Shown here one piece after another: positions 1-12,900 of a DNA stretch of 64,000 nt (position 1 is the stretch's first letter; each line of letters begins with the position of its first letter). The notes under the pieces are model-generated. The model had not been told where the DNA came from, searched no databases, and was given only the letters and a program-made list of their open reading frames with translations. A program made the position numbers and the translations under genes. The DNA lies in the NCBI GenBank assembly GCA_947568835.1, contig OX387608.1:6362001-6426000 (forward strand). Direction: 5' to 3'. Source of the stretch: Protonemura montana (lineage: Eukaryota > Arthropoda > Insecta > Plecoptera > Nemouridae).

Positions 1-3000
1 ACACGGCCTAGGTTCGTGTTGTAAAAAATTAAATATCACTAGAAATGTGAAAAGTTGAGATTGTTTTGTGGTAAAAATTTTCAATTACCTGGTGATGATG
101 GTTTTTGTCAATTGTTTGGCATTTGCATTCATCCCACATTACGAGTACCTGCCGTAACTAAAACCTCGTCGAAAAATCTTTGTTTTTCGGGTTATATAAA
201 TATATTTATATTTCGTCATCTGTGTACCGAGAAGAATCTTTTAATCTTTAAAAATATTGAATTCCAAAAACGAAAAAAATGTTATTCCTAGTCCACGAAA
301 AGATCTCAACTATAATTAATTCTTCAGGGGACATTCTTTAACCCCAAACAATTCGCAAGCTCTGCACTAGTGTTACACTGGTAGACAGAGAGAATAATGG
401 CTAACTATGAGAGGATCTTATGGCCCCATTTACATTGCGTATAGCTACTACACTGTTCATATCCAATTTCATCTCGATTTATTTACGAAGTCGCCAACCT
501 CGAAACTACGAAAGCGATCTTGTTTCACCCGGCTCAAGACTTGAGTCAATTCGTAGAGTTCAATATACAACTCGATCAATTGCCCCGTGTTAACTGGAAA
601 TATTAATTGAGCCTTGACTGAAACTAACCAATCTGAAGTTATCTGCGCGACTTCGCAACTCGCAGTCATGAACGCGGAATACCATAAACGGTCTACCATA
701 ATTGTACCAATGACTACGAAAGACCAGGCCTAACGAAGCACCCACATTTTAAGTGGTATTTTTGATTTATTCTCTACTCTTCTTTAAATTTATTCATAAT
801 CACGATCACAAATTATATAAATAACCGATTTTCCAGGTCGGTGTCACCGCCATAGCTAACCACGGCCTTCTGCTGAAATGGTCCGTGTCTAACGTTCTTC
901 TTAGTGTGAAAATAAACCTCGAAAATGGTTATTGAACACTTCGAAACATGTAATGATCAATTCACTGAAGCACAGATTAAGCACAAGCATCGAACTCTCG
1001 TGCACACTAGGCTTTAGCATCGGATTGAAAACAAAGAAAATAAAAACGCTTGCCATGTTGTTTGCTACCTACCCTGTTCACATCCATCTTCATTTCCAAC
1101 AGACGCTCTTCTAAACAAAGTACACCCATGCGACGAAGAATTAAGACAAAAAACGAACACACGATTTCAAATAACGTTCACACGTCAAGATATCTGATTG
1201 TTGCGCAACAGCTAGCCGTCACTGATAGCCGTTACTAACAATAAAAACTGTGAGCTCGGCTCCGCTCAATTCGACCGCGACCATACAGGCCGAGTCTCGC
1301 TAGCAAACTGGCGAGAGCAGCGCGTAGCTACGGTAACAGCGCATGCGCGAAGCGGCAGGGCGCGGCATCTAACAGCCAGTGGCGCACTGACACCTTGTTT
1401 TCGAACTGGATGACGAAATGTTATGCAATGAGATGAAATTACCTTGAAAAGGTTACAGACAGTGAAGTATCGTCTGTGCCTTCAACATTCTAAGGAATTT
1501 AGCACTGTTATAACAAAAACTATTTGAACTGGGGTTTTGAATGCTAAGTAAAGAACAACTAAATTTCCCGCTACTAAATAAGTTGTTCTTTACTTAGTAT
1601 TCAAAACCCAGTTCAAATAGTTTTTTGGTAAAACTAGTGCTAAGGTTACATCAAGTAACATGAGTCTAAAAAAAATCAATTTGGCACTGTTTTTTCGTTA
1701 TTTTTAATTGGAAATGAAGTGAATACAATTAGACTATGGTATTGTTTAGGTTTAGATTTAAATGCGATAAACAATAACGAGATCAAAGTGAAAAATACGC
1801 GTTATTTTCCTGAAGGCTAAGATTAAAGATCACAACAGGGCATCAGGGCACCAAGAGATTGTTCGCAAGTAAGTTGAGAGCAAAATGTTGTATGTGTTCA
1901 AAAAACATGAAACCTAGCTTGTTATGCCTATTTCAAAGTGGCCAGATAGTAAGAACATCCGCACTCTGTCTCCTAGATGGAGGTAGAGCAAGACAAGGCA
2001 GATTAACTCGACGGCAGCGTCTACGAAGGATGTCTTACGGTCGACATCTTCGACACTGTCTAGCTTGGCATCCACCAGTAAGCGTTCAATGCCACGGGTA
2101 GGCTACGGAGACACTCAGAACGAATAACAACAAGGTGCCAACAGCGATCACACGTAAAAGCTTATTTTTAAATAGCGTTGAGTAGTTGATGTTTCACAAA
2201 GGACATTAAAAAGCAAATTTCACGAAGAACTAAAAATCAAAAGTCAAAACGGTCAGTTGATTAGAATTCAAGTTTCAAAGAGATCGTAACAGAATGAATA
2301 GTTAAAATTAACAAAATGACACGGCTTGTAGAAGATAGTAAAATGTTTGCATACATATGAATATCCTTCGTAGATACCGTGGAATGTTCAACAAATAACT
2401 ATAGAATGCATCCTTTGTTACAGGCATTTCTTAAACAAAGTAGTTAACCGGACGGTACGCCACCAAAAACCGAGGCCGCCGACCTGGCATATGTTTAGTC
2501 TGCTGCGTTCGGTAGGGAGGGTTAGGGCGAGGGAGAGGGAGAGGGTGCACCTGGCCCCAGAGTGAGTTGGAAAGTTGCCCCTTGAGTTCCCCTGCCCCAA
2601 CGAAGTAGTCGGCCTTGGACATAACGGCTGAGCCTGCGTCTCGATGCAAGGGTCAAAGCGACATGCTGGTAGCGTGGTTAATGCGCATCTGCTACTCGGA
2701 ATTAGGGAGTAGTGTTTCTAGGCGGTTTGAGTGGCACGAAACGTGCGATAGTTTCGTGGAAATTAGAGCCCGAGAGTCTGGTACGATAATGGCGGTGCCG
2801 CGGATTAAGTATCATGTACATGCTAGTGTATCAATTAAATCTACTATCAAAATTAAAGAAAATGCATTAAATAAAATATTTACAAATGTAAATTCTTGCT
2901 ATTAGATTAGACTTGCTATTATTATTGTCTTAAAGCACTCACGTACGCACTCACATATTAATTCTGTATTATCAGTTTTCTTTATAATATTACAGTAAGC

Positions 3001-3900
3001 ATATACTTATACTACATAGTAATTTGTAATATGTACTATACTTACTAAGTGGAGTAAATAAAGTAAGAACCGATTTCACCAAATCAGTTAACTTCAAGTT
3101 GGCCTCTAACTCCAACTCACAAAAACAGCTGACTTTCACTGCATGTGATTGGTTGTTGCCGTGGCAATCGTTTCAACTAACCAATAAGAAGTAGAGATTT
3201 CGGTAAAACCGGCTCTAACTACTACCTAGGTAACTTTTATAAAATTATAAAGTGTTATAAAGTATCTGTTACGCGTTCATGAAATAATTGTGCAAACGAA
3301 GAGGTAGCGACTTCGACCAATGAAGGGCGGGCATCCTACATGTACATTTGTGATGCCTGTATTATGTTTTCTTAGCCGGGTAATAATAATAATAATTTGT
3401 ATTTTTTTTAACTAGAGGTGGTCGCGTCACCCGTCACGCGACGACGCGACCACCCTGGTTGAATCACCCAGTCGTGAGTCACGGGTGACTTAAAGCGTGA
3501 GTGTGCGTAAGAGTGCACGGATCTCAATCGCCAATTGCAATCATTAGTCGCACTTTGTGGAGATTGCTCACTAATGGTTTTAAATGTTCTTTCCATTAGA
3601 CCGAAATAGAACGCCCAATTAAGCGAGAAATTAAACCAAACGTATAACAATTATTTTAGTAGATTAGTGTATATTTTTACCTAGTAAAAAAACCGACCAA
3701 AAAATTAGAGGCTTTTAAGACCGGTATTGTTAGTTCTAATTATCTTCACTGTCTCAGCTAATTTTACCATTGAAATAGGCGGCAAGAGACTGGAGATGTG
3801 AGAATTCTGGGATTCCCTAGAGAACAAAGGCCCATCGCTAGAGGTTGTAAGAGCGATGGGGCATGGGGACCGATAAAAAAACACATGATCGGTGATTAAG
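1..3900. other. Gene-poor left flank, no recognised gene
   Basis: No open frame here resembles a known protein or shows convincing splice sites; the open frames are short (under 100 codons). The stretch around 1255-1400 is CpG-rich compared with its surroundings, as is 2450-2820; either could be a promoter or the edge of an unseen gene, but I see no coding support. A strong inverted repeat at 1515-1625 is listed separately. A short TAA microsatellite lies near 3380-3400. Confidence 0.5.
1515..1625. repeat. Long near-perfect inverted repeat (hairpin)
   Basis: The arms 1515-1560 and 1580-1625 are reverse complements over about 46 bases with only a few mismatches, separated by about 19 bases. 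The left arm reads CTATTTGAACTGGGGTTTTG and the right arm contains its complement CAAAACCCAGTTCAAATAG. No transposase ORF is nearby. The flank just right (around 1635-1670, AGTGCTAAGGTTA and ATGAGTCTAAAAA) recurs near 38775-38820, so it is probably part of a non-autonomous dispersed element. Confidence 0.7.
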
Positions 3901-3921
3901 TGAGATCTGTTTTAAATTGCA

Positions 3922-4016
3922 TGTCCAGGTAGCACAATTGGTTAGAGTAACACCCGCGATTGGTGGAGATCGGGGATCGAGTCTGCGTTTGAGCATTAAT
4001 TTTTGATAGTATTAGT
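3922..4016 (+). repeat. tRNA-derived SINE, family A (degenerate)
   Basis: A tRNA-like head with decayed A-box (TAGCACAATTGG) and B-box (GGGATCGAGTC) matches the better preserved heads at 10157 and 62333. It is followed by the same short tail (ATTTTTGATAGTATTAGTA-like). It is too diverged to fold as a tRNA. Confidence 0.65.
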
Positions 4017-4019
4017 ATA

Positions 4020-7000
4020 CCTGATAGGTACTACAAAAATGTTTTTTGATCTTTTTCCGATTTTCTGTAGCCAGTCTGTAACGGCAATTTCGGAGGAATA
4101 AATTCTGCAAGGTTTATTCAACATCATGCACGCACAAAGTACGCCCAGCATGCCTTATAATTAGATGCAGTTTGCATTTTTGTGGTTAACTAAAATTCCA
4201 CATTGGCGTATTTTTGCAAATTCCTGCAGATTTTTGACAGGTATTGGCGTGTCTAAAAGGCAAAAGAGTATGGGTATTTGTGACCGCATCCAAATTTCAG
4301 TTTAGGTCATCTTTTTACGCTAATCTACGCATTTGAGGTAAAATTGGGAAACATTTCTCAAATGTTAAAATTTAAACATTTTATATTTTATTATATTATA
4401 ATCAATGACGCAAGATTACTTCAAGCTGGCAGCTCGCAAGCGGGCATCTAAAAATAAGATTTATTAAAGAATAACAATTTGAAAATGTGCGCAATGAGTC
4501 ACATATTAAAAAATAAAAAAACAAGGTTTTACGAACTTAGTAAATTAGTAAACTAGTAACTTAGTAAAGCTCAAATTGAGTTAGGTTTCCCTCAATTTGC
4601 ATCCAAATCGGCTAAGTCGTTCGGTCGTCATGAGGGCAAAAGCAAAAAAAAAGCAAAAAAAAATCTAGCGTTTTTTAGTAGAAATACATTTATGCTTTGC
4701 TCTCTTCGGTCTCTACGCTCATTAAAAAAAATGCAATTTTAGAGAATCAAATTAAAATACAAAATTGAACACGAAATATCGAGGATCGAGTCTGATTGGG
4801 AATGACTGAGGCCTGCATAGTTTATGAAGATGCACAAATAATATAAGTTGCCGGTGGTAACGCATCTAAAATAAAATTCGGTTGGATACAATACAATATA
4901 CCTACATTGACATCCGTTGTACTGTATTTTGATACTGAAAGTAAATAATGTAATTGTCCATCGATGTTCTACCACCATTAAAACCATAATGTGCAAGAGC
5001 GGTTGCAGTTTATAAATCTCGGTCTCATATCAATTAGCCACGTTTAGAATTTGTCATTCTTCTGTTAAATATTGTATAGACAAATAAACTCACCTTCACG
5101 CCACCTTGAGTTTTAAAAATCCCTGGCATTGCTTGCGAAGTTGCGAGACGGAAGTCGTCAGAAATCTTCCTCAATATCCAGAAAATATTAGGAAACAAAA
5201 GCACAGGACGGTTGCTAGTTCATGTTTTGTTTTACATATTAGCAAGAAGGCACTGGGTTCAATTTTTTCGAACTTTTTTTTGAACGGCATTCTATGTACA
5301 CAACAATTCTATAAAAAAATCAAATCAACTCTGGAAAACAGAAGTTGGCCATAGCAAGGTCAATAAAAACCAATTAAATATTTGAAATTCGCTGGTAGTC
5401 TTTTCTCGCAAATTATTTCAACTACTAAAACTTGACACTGGAAAGTTTGAAACTATTTGCACAACATATGGTATTTTTTACTAACGCTTTTAAAAATTCT
5501 TTCAAGCAATTTTATTTCTTAAACTGACATTTAAGAAATTTAATCTATTTTTAACCTATAATCTAATCGATCTAATCTATCTATTTTTCTATCTAATCCA
5601 TTATTTTATTAATTTAATTTTCGCTGATTTGCAATATTTTTAGAAAAAAAATCGTTTTTTTTTAGAAAGATGGCAATTCTAACGTCATAGATAGCCAATT
5701 TTAAGATAAACAAATAAAAAATAAACGAATTTAAATTCGTATTTGGCAATAATTCCAATAAAATATATTTCATTTGACATTTATTTTGATGCTGGAATGG
5801 TGCTACTATGTCTTACGTGGCTCAGAGTTTGGCTCAGAATAACTTGCCTTTGAGATCACAACATAGAGAAATGTGTAGTTGATTATAAAGTTGTGTAGAA
5901 AATTAGTTTTCCTATCTCTTGTCATGACAACTATCGATCTCTAGGTTTCCAAAATTTCGTTTATATCAGAAAAACTTTGATGAACTGCGTTCAAATCAGT
6001 GCGATTTGACTAACATTTTTTTGTGTGAATTCCTATTTTTCAAATGTTGTGAACTCTCAGATTTGATAAAAAAAATAAAAAACTAAAACAAGATAAAATT
6101 GTTGAAATTTGTATGTATAAGGTTACTGTGACTCTGTGCTCTAGAATTTCCGGCAATATTGGAATTGCTGTCGCCACCCGTGCGCTACTACAACAAATTC
6201 GAGCCATTACAGCAACAGCTGGTTCAATTATCTAGACACCGCGTGTAGTTTCCTGATAAAATCTCAATTATTTTAACACCGCACCTGCAGGACTAAAAAT
6301 AAATATCGAACGGTTCAATAAAAGATAAAAGTAGGTCGCAGGATTTTTTTTTTTGTACTCACATTGATTTTGAAGGGAAAATATTGCAAAGTGAAGTCGA
6401 CCCATGTGTTATGGTGTTTAAAACATAATCTGTCCTCTCCGTAGCCTCCAGATGAATTCAGATCGTCTTCGAGTGGCTTATCGCTAACAGGCGCCTGTTG
6501 GCATGACAACCCTACGTCACGCCTGCAATCGGAGCCAAAGTGAAAATAAAAAAGCATTACAATTTTTCGTTTCAAAACCAAAAGAAAAACACGTGTCAAA
6601 TTTAATAAATCACTGATGCAGATTATATGTGATGAATGTTCTGATTTGCCATCTCTTTCAAATGTTGTAAGGGTTGCTTTATCGCTACGCAGATACACTT
6701 TTAATGTTCAATTGTTAAGAGATGCAGGCAGTAATATTTGGGTTGAGTTACTTGCAGGTCATGAGGTAAATTGAGTTGGCTTGACAAAGTAAGCCATGGA
6801 GGCAGAATTTTGGGCAATTGGGTCCAAAGGGTTTCCGGTGTGAATCTTAAGGTAGCAAACATTTGCATTGACTCCAAATTTACGTGAGATTTTCTCCAAC
6901 CACTCAGCTGCGTTGGTCCACTTAAACCACACAAATCAATCAACTATCTCAAGTTTTTCGATCCTTTTTGAGAAATCTAAAAAAATTAAAATTTTGCCTG

Positions 7001-7370
7001 TATTATCAACGCAATTAGGATAATTGGATGCAATATCTAATCTCTTGTTTATAATCTCACCCAGCTAGGTTAACCACATGCGAAGATTTACATAATTACC
7101 GACGTTGACTTAATTAAGTCAGATTTTTATCACCACACAAAAGATATAGAGTAGACAGGTTGTGGAATGCTACGTCGCGTTGTGGACATTTATGTGGTGG
7201 GAGGATCCAGACGCTGAAATAGTTTTGAGTTAACTTTAACCCTGAGTTTTAAAAAAAAAAAAATTATAGAAAATTAAAATACTATCAAGGTTTTGAAGCA
7301 GGTCTCAATCTAGAAGTTTTTTGTTTCTTCTGGTGATTCCACTATGGAGCTGAAACCAGCAAGCGAAAGA
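4020..7370. other. AT-rich intergenic DNA, no gene seen
   Basis: Several open frames of 80-127 codons occur on both strands, but none has recognisable domains, biased composition or plausible splice sites. I see no RNA gene either. Confidence 0.5.
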
Positions 7371-7375
7371 TGGAA

Positions 7376-7572
7376 AGGGAGCTAGACTGGAAAAAACGGG
7401 CAACCGAAACGGGAAACGATGCCGGTCGGCTGCTCTACCAGCTGAGCTATCAGGGCACACAGATTCCAGTTTCATGGGGTGGGAGAAGGGATCCCTTCAA
7501 AGGGGTAGATCAGTCAGTAGAGCAATTGGGAGGTCCGGGGTTCGTACCCCAGTTCGGTCGCAAATTTTTCCA
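7376..7572. repeat. Two tRNA-derived SINE B heads, head to head
   Basis: On the minus strand, 7465 back to 7376 reads as a tRNA-like head (TGATAGCTCAGCTGGTAGAG, an A-box) ending in TTTTTTCCAGTCTAGCTC. On the plus strand, 7505-7572 carries the second half of the same head (B-box GGGGTTCGTACCCC) ending in AAATTTTTCCAG. Both halves match the element at 10704-10806, so this is an inverted, partly deleted duplication of one SINE rather than a tRNA gene. Confidence 0.65.
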
Positions 7573-9221
7573 GTTTATCTCCCTTAGTTCCACTGTTTTT
7601 AGTGTTTCAGAAATGTCCGTCTGATAATCTGCGTCTATCTTCTAGTGTCATGTCCAAGCGTGTGGGATATTTTAATAAAATGCCACATCCTGGCTATAGG
7701 AACCAACTTACACGCGACCGCGCGGTCTTGCTATCAGAAAGCTAGACCGAGAGGGGAAACAGAATTTTAGCCGCAAACCACAGTAAAATGACCGGAAACA
7801 ATCAGCTGTCGAAAAGGATGTTTTCAAAATCACGTAAAACCTCTTGTTAAGAGTATGTACCAAATTTATTGTTTAGTGCTTCAAATTCAATTAAGATATT
7901 CCAAATGCGATGGTGCAGTCCAAATCCTGGCGAAAGCGACTCCTCAAAACACACTCGACGTGGCTACTACTAAACAAACTCATCCAGTTCAAAATTTGTT
8001 GTAGCCCTTAGGAGTCTGCCCTTTAGCCAAAAGAATATGTTGACTTTAGGCTGTAAGTTTGTGATGTTTTGGTATTTACAGGCCATGTCGATTACGGGCC
8101 ATGGACAAGGATCTGGTTTTGGCAACCCGCTTAAAGTCCCGCAAATGGCTTGACCAGGGTACACAATATGGCGTTGTGTTAACAAATGTTACAAGACATA
8201 TTGCAGATGTCGACGGTAAAATTTGGAGTTAGTACTGCTAAAATGCTCAAACTGCTCAAACAAAACAAACAAAAAATGCTCAAAACCAAATGAATATCAG
8301 AGATTTCCGTTCAGGCTTGAGAATGAGATTAAAATAACTAATTTGGTCAGAAAAATTGAACTTAAAGAGATACACAATAGAACAGATTTAACAGTAATCA
8401 CAAATCGAACAAATTTAAGACATTTTGAGATGATTCATACGGAGAGATTTGTGAAATTATTCTCAAAGAACGAAACGTGCGTGCGTTCCTGTGGACCAAA
8501 ACTTTGAGACTCTTTATAAGCCATCTTACCGTGATCGAAGCGGAAAGTGCCACGTTGCAGCTCTAACGTTTTTAGAATCTTCTATGATAGTGCTGCGATA
8601 GTGCTGCGATAGTGATGAGTTCGTTCGTAAGTTTATTTATCTAAAAAATAAAAACTGATATAAGGGTTTATTTGATTACAATGTTAGTGCATTACAAATA
8701 AGATTTTGCCTGGATATCTAGCAATATCAAAAAGCAGTTTTAGCTATATGATCAGCGCCATTTTTCATGCGCCAGCAAAACGGAAAAAGTGTCTTATACG
8801 AAGCGAAACACTATGAAACTCGATACCACAATCTGTGTGTTTTTACCTTTGCGTTTCCGTGAAATCGTGCGTTCACACTATAGATAAGACTTCCTGTACT
8901 CGGGTACTCGGGTGTCAAATGTCTCGGCTCATTCTGTAAACTCGATGGTGGGACCGCTGACAAGTTCCTAATCAAGACGTATCAAGTCGCAGTCATCCGT
9001 GTTTCCAGTCCCTTTCAAAACCCTGTTAGGCGTTTTGAACTTTGAATTCCTTTGCTTTTTTTTTTAGCGTATTTATCAAACGGTTTGGTGTGTTGGAAAA
9101 ACCGGCACTCTTGATCCATCAAATACTGCGCTGTGGATGGATTAGGGGTGGATTAGGTAATGGATGGATGACCTATTTCTCAAGACCTATTCCTGTTCGT
9201 AACTACTTGGAGTGAACTAAT
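7573..9221. other. Intergenic DNA, no gene recognised
   Basis: An open frame at 8223-8507 (+, 94 codons) is rich in Asn, Lys and Thr and resembles nothing I know; it is probably spurious. A GTGCTGCGATA motif repeats in tandem near 8590-8610. Nothing else is supportable. Confidence 0.4.
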
Positions 9222-9330
9222 TAGTAGACAACATGGATTTGCTTGCAAAGATCAGGGTTCTAATCCCCGGTTGGGCACCAATTGTTTAGAGGTTGTTAGT
9301 GTTTCTAATAATCGAACATAATTCAGTGTT
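9222..9330 (+). repeat. tRNA-derived SINE fragment
   Basis: The B-box-like segment GGGTTCTAATCCCCGGTTGG followed by GCACCAATT and a TTAGTGTTTCTAATA tail matches the 3' half of the family A tRNA-headed SINE. The A-box half is degenerate. Confidence 0.5.
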
Positions 9331-9716
9331 CAAACGTGTGTGCACTTTGAAACTCATTTACCTGTGTACACATACAAACCAGAAATTTTAAGTAACTATT
9401 TCTAGTTATCTATCAGTGACCCGATTGATTCCCTAAACGGACATAGCTTATCATCAGTTCAGTGGGAAAGTATGCTCATGTTTTGACACTTTCACCGTGA
9501 CGTCATTCAAGCCGAAACACTTAAATATTATCGTTAAGCCGCTATCAGCAAGCTGTGGACATTTTCTGAGAAATGTTCAATAATTGTAGGTAATTAATTA
9601 AAGGTGTGTAGTTGGAAAATATTAATTACAATTTCTGTCACATTCTTAACATTGTTGACTTCATAATGCTATAGAGGTGAAGCCTTATTCCATCGCAATT
9701 TATTATTATTAATTTA

Positions 9717-9730
9717 GGGGGGGGGGGGGT
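9717..9730 (+). repeat. Poly-G run
   Basis: An uninterrupted run of about 14 G lies 230 bases upstream of the protease start. A second run, followed by a further G-rich stretch, lies at about 11514-11536 in intron 2. Confidence 0.9.
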
Positions 9731-9959
9731 CCCCACAATGATTCTCATAGAGATGTGACTCACAAATAAATTGGCCATAAACTTAACGTGATATTAATAA
9801 ATAACAAACCACACCAATAAAAATTGGCAAACTTCTTTAATGTATTTGCCTCAAAGAATTTCAATTAAGATTGTGCTGATCCAGAAGGATTAAGGGATTG
9901 AACGTCCCTAGGGCCACAATGATAACAAAAGGTCGTCATTGTAAGTTCAGCACTCTACG

Positions 9960-12900
9960 ATGAAACGTCTGATCATCGGTTTGTTGCTGGCAACTCTCAC
10001 TTTGCAGGTAATTGATAATTACTCTATAAGTACAGCATCGTTCAACGACGGATAGGTTTTTCTTGGCTTCGGCTAACATCTTCGTTATTTACTTCTGCGT
10101 ACACAAGATAAAGATGGTACAAGAAAATAGCAAAGATAATATAATGTCTCAAAAAGCCGGTGTCCAAATAGCTCAATGGGTAAGAGCAACACTCGCAATA
10201 GGTGGAGATCGGGGTTCATGTCCCCGTTTGGGCATACATTTTTGAGACGGTAGTAGTGTTCCTAAAATTTAAATAGCCCGCGCATTGCAAGCGTTTGCAA
10301 TTTAAATCCATTTTCACATAGGTACTAAAATTCTCCCCATCGAACTACCAATCGAATTCAACTTATTTGTTGCCCGTGTGCGTCGAAAATTATAATATCC
10401 TGGGGTTCAGACTCATCAGTTATTCTTGGTTTTACTTTTGCAGGCAGCCGGAGCTCTCGGCAATGACGAATTGATCATGATGACATCGAGGATTGAAGGT
10501 AGGGTCTTCGAGAGAAGGGATTGGCAAGCTATGCATTCTATTTTTAGTGTTACGAACAATAGCGTTTGAGCAAGCGTTTGCAAAATGTCAGCAGTTAAGT
10601 TTGTTGACAAGTTTGTTTCGTGTGTTCTTTGAGTAATTTGCGGGTAGTAAATCTTTTGGTATACCTTGGAGGTGCTTTGACCAAGTGGTAAGCATTTCAA
10701 CTTTGAAAGGAAGCTAGACTGGAAAAATGTGTAACCGAACCGGGATACGAACCCGGGACCTCCTAATTGCCGGTCGGGTGCTCTAACAACTGAGCTATCT
10801 GGGCACACAGATAAGCTTCAGTCTATAGCTTCTTTCCTATTTTATAAATAAAGTATGGAGATTGTATGCATACACAAAGGCAGGATATAATAGACAATGA
10901 TCACGGTGTTTTTATATTTCGCCAATTTCCAAGCATTTTCTTGCAGAAAATTAAAATATTTTGCTTCGTCATAGATGAAGCGGTGCTATTGACGGGACCC
11001 CGCGGTGGTCCCCTTGGTGCTAGTCGACAAGGAGCGCATTAAGTGGGCCTCTGTATTCACCGTCTCAAAAAGTGCAGGATCCTACAGGATTAGGCTACGT
11101 GCCGACACCGGCTTTCCCTCCACCCTTCTAGGCTAAGCTAGGTTCATCATCATCCATTCATTCACCGACGTCGTTAGACCAGTGCCACAGAGCCCATTGT
11201 CACAACAGTACGTCCGACGTCATTAAACACAACAATCAATCAATATTTTTGGCCGCCGCGGCCTAGGACCTAGGCCAGTCATAAAGACATAGGCTCCGGC
11301 TGTTGTCTTTACAGGCGACCGACAAACCTTGAGTCGTCGTTCATATGTTGTTGTTTTCCTTACACGTGTCTCTGTCCACGCTATGACGTCACTAGTTACG
11401 AAATATTATGTAACAAAATAGATCACTGGTTCGCAGCCCGGTCGTCAAGGTTTCGGAAATGTCCCATTCTACCGACGCTTGCTAGGTGTCTCGTCAGGTC
11501 AACAATTAATTCTGGGGGGGGGGGGGGGAAAGGGGGGAAGGCAAGAGGCTTAACGCAAGGTGCATGATCCAACATCGAAAAAATAAATAATTAATGTAAT
11601 TTCGAAAATCAACAAGCTTTAAAATGTTTAATATTGTCATTTCGGACGTTTGATTTGGGACCCATCCGTATCAGAACACATTTTCCAATCTGATTTTTAT
11701 ATGTAACTTTAGTATTTTTGGCAAGTGAAGCTTATTTTTGGTTTAGATTTTCGAAAACTGATTCTAATGCAAATGTCAATATTACAGGAGTGCTAGGAGC
11801 ATCACACATTTTGTAAATACTCCGGAGTTACAATGAACTTGCCGAGCAAATTGAAAATGACCAAGCAGAAACCAGAGCGAACTCATAATTCTGTTTTGCA
11901 GCCTTGCAAAACCGCTTCCTTGCTGTGCCGAACTTTGTGTTGATAAAATGCTGATGCGAATTTTACGTCTCATAGGAACTCCACGCTGAAGTGTTGATTT
12001 CTTATTTCTATCCGATTTTTTACTTATTTGGGTTTAACGACGCACTGTTTTGACAACGGGAAATTTGACACCTAATGGTGTCGGTGAATGAGTGGATGGT
12101 GATGAATAGGGCTCGGATATATTTAATTAAATATTTTTGTTTGATACACAAACATATGCCTATTAACTTTTCTTCACGAATCTCCTTCTTGTAATCATTT
12201 TGACACTCTGTTGATGTCGAATATTTTCGAATATTTTGCCATTTTTGAAGTTAAATACATATTTCTCTATTTGTATTTCGCATTTTTCGCATATTTTGCC
12301 TTTTTTAGTGGGAAATAACTTCACTTACTAAGATCAAAATGTTATTTTCTAGAAATCCAGAATTATTGGATGTCCATATACGAAATTCTGAGAAACCTAT
12401 TATAACAGTATGAGGCAGCTAGGTTTGTGACTTCCTCGAAGTTCGGGGGTAGGTACTTAAAGGAGCGCTATTTCTGCGAAGGAGGCATCCCAGCGAGCTT
12501 TGTGCATGCGCTGTCAATCACGGGGGTAGTGGTGTGAGAGGGTTTAAAAAGGTATTGGCCGAAAACCGGCATTCCTTTAAATTTTATAACTTGAAGATGT
12601 AGATTGTAGTGCATTGCGTTTAAATTTTGAACACATCACACATTTTCTGGCGAGTCATATAAAAAAAAAATGTAAAACGTTTGCATTGTTTTGATTTTTC
12701 ACTCGTCTCTTAAGCAAATAATTTTTTAGTTTTAATCGAATATCATAGCCCTTTTTAAGGAAATATAAAATACAAATTAATATAAATCCGTGCTCTAGTG
12801 ATTAACCTAACCAAAATTAGAAGGGTGGAGGGGAAACCCGGTGCCGGCACGCAGCCTACTCCTGTCGAAGAGCACCAAGGGGACCACTGGCAATTAACGT

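Noticed and set aside
6315..6698. 127-codon minus-strand ORF
   Set aside because: No recognisable domain or sensible composition, in AT-rich DNA where such lengths occur by chance.
10727..10806. Minus-strand tRNA gene
   Set aside because: Same box structure but followed by a conserved SINE tail, and repeated as halves at 7376-7572; the anticodon arm does not fold.
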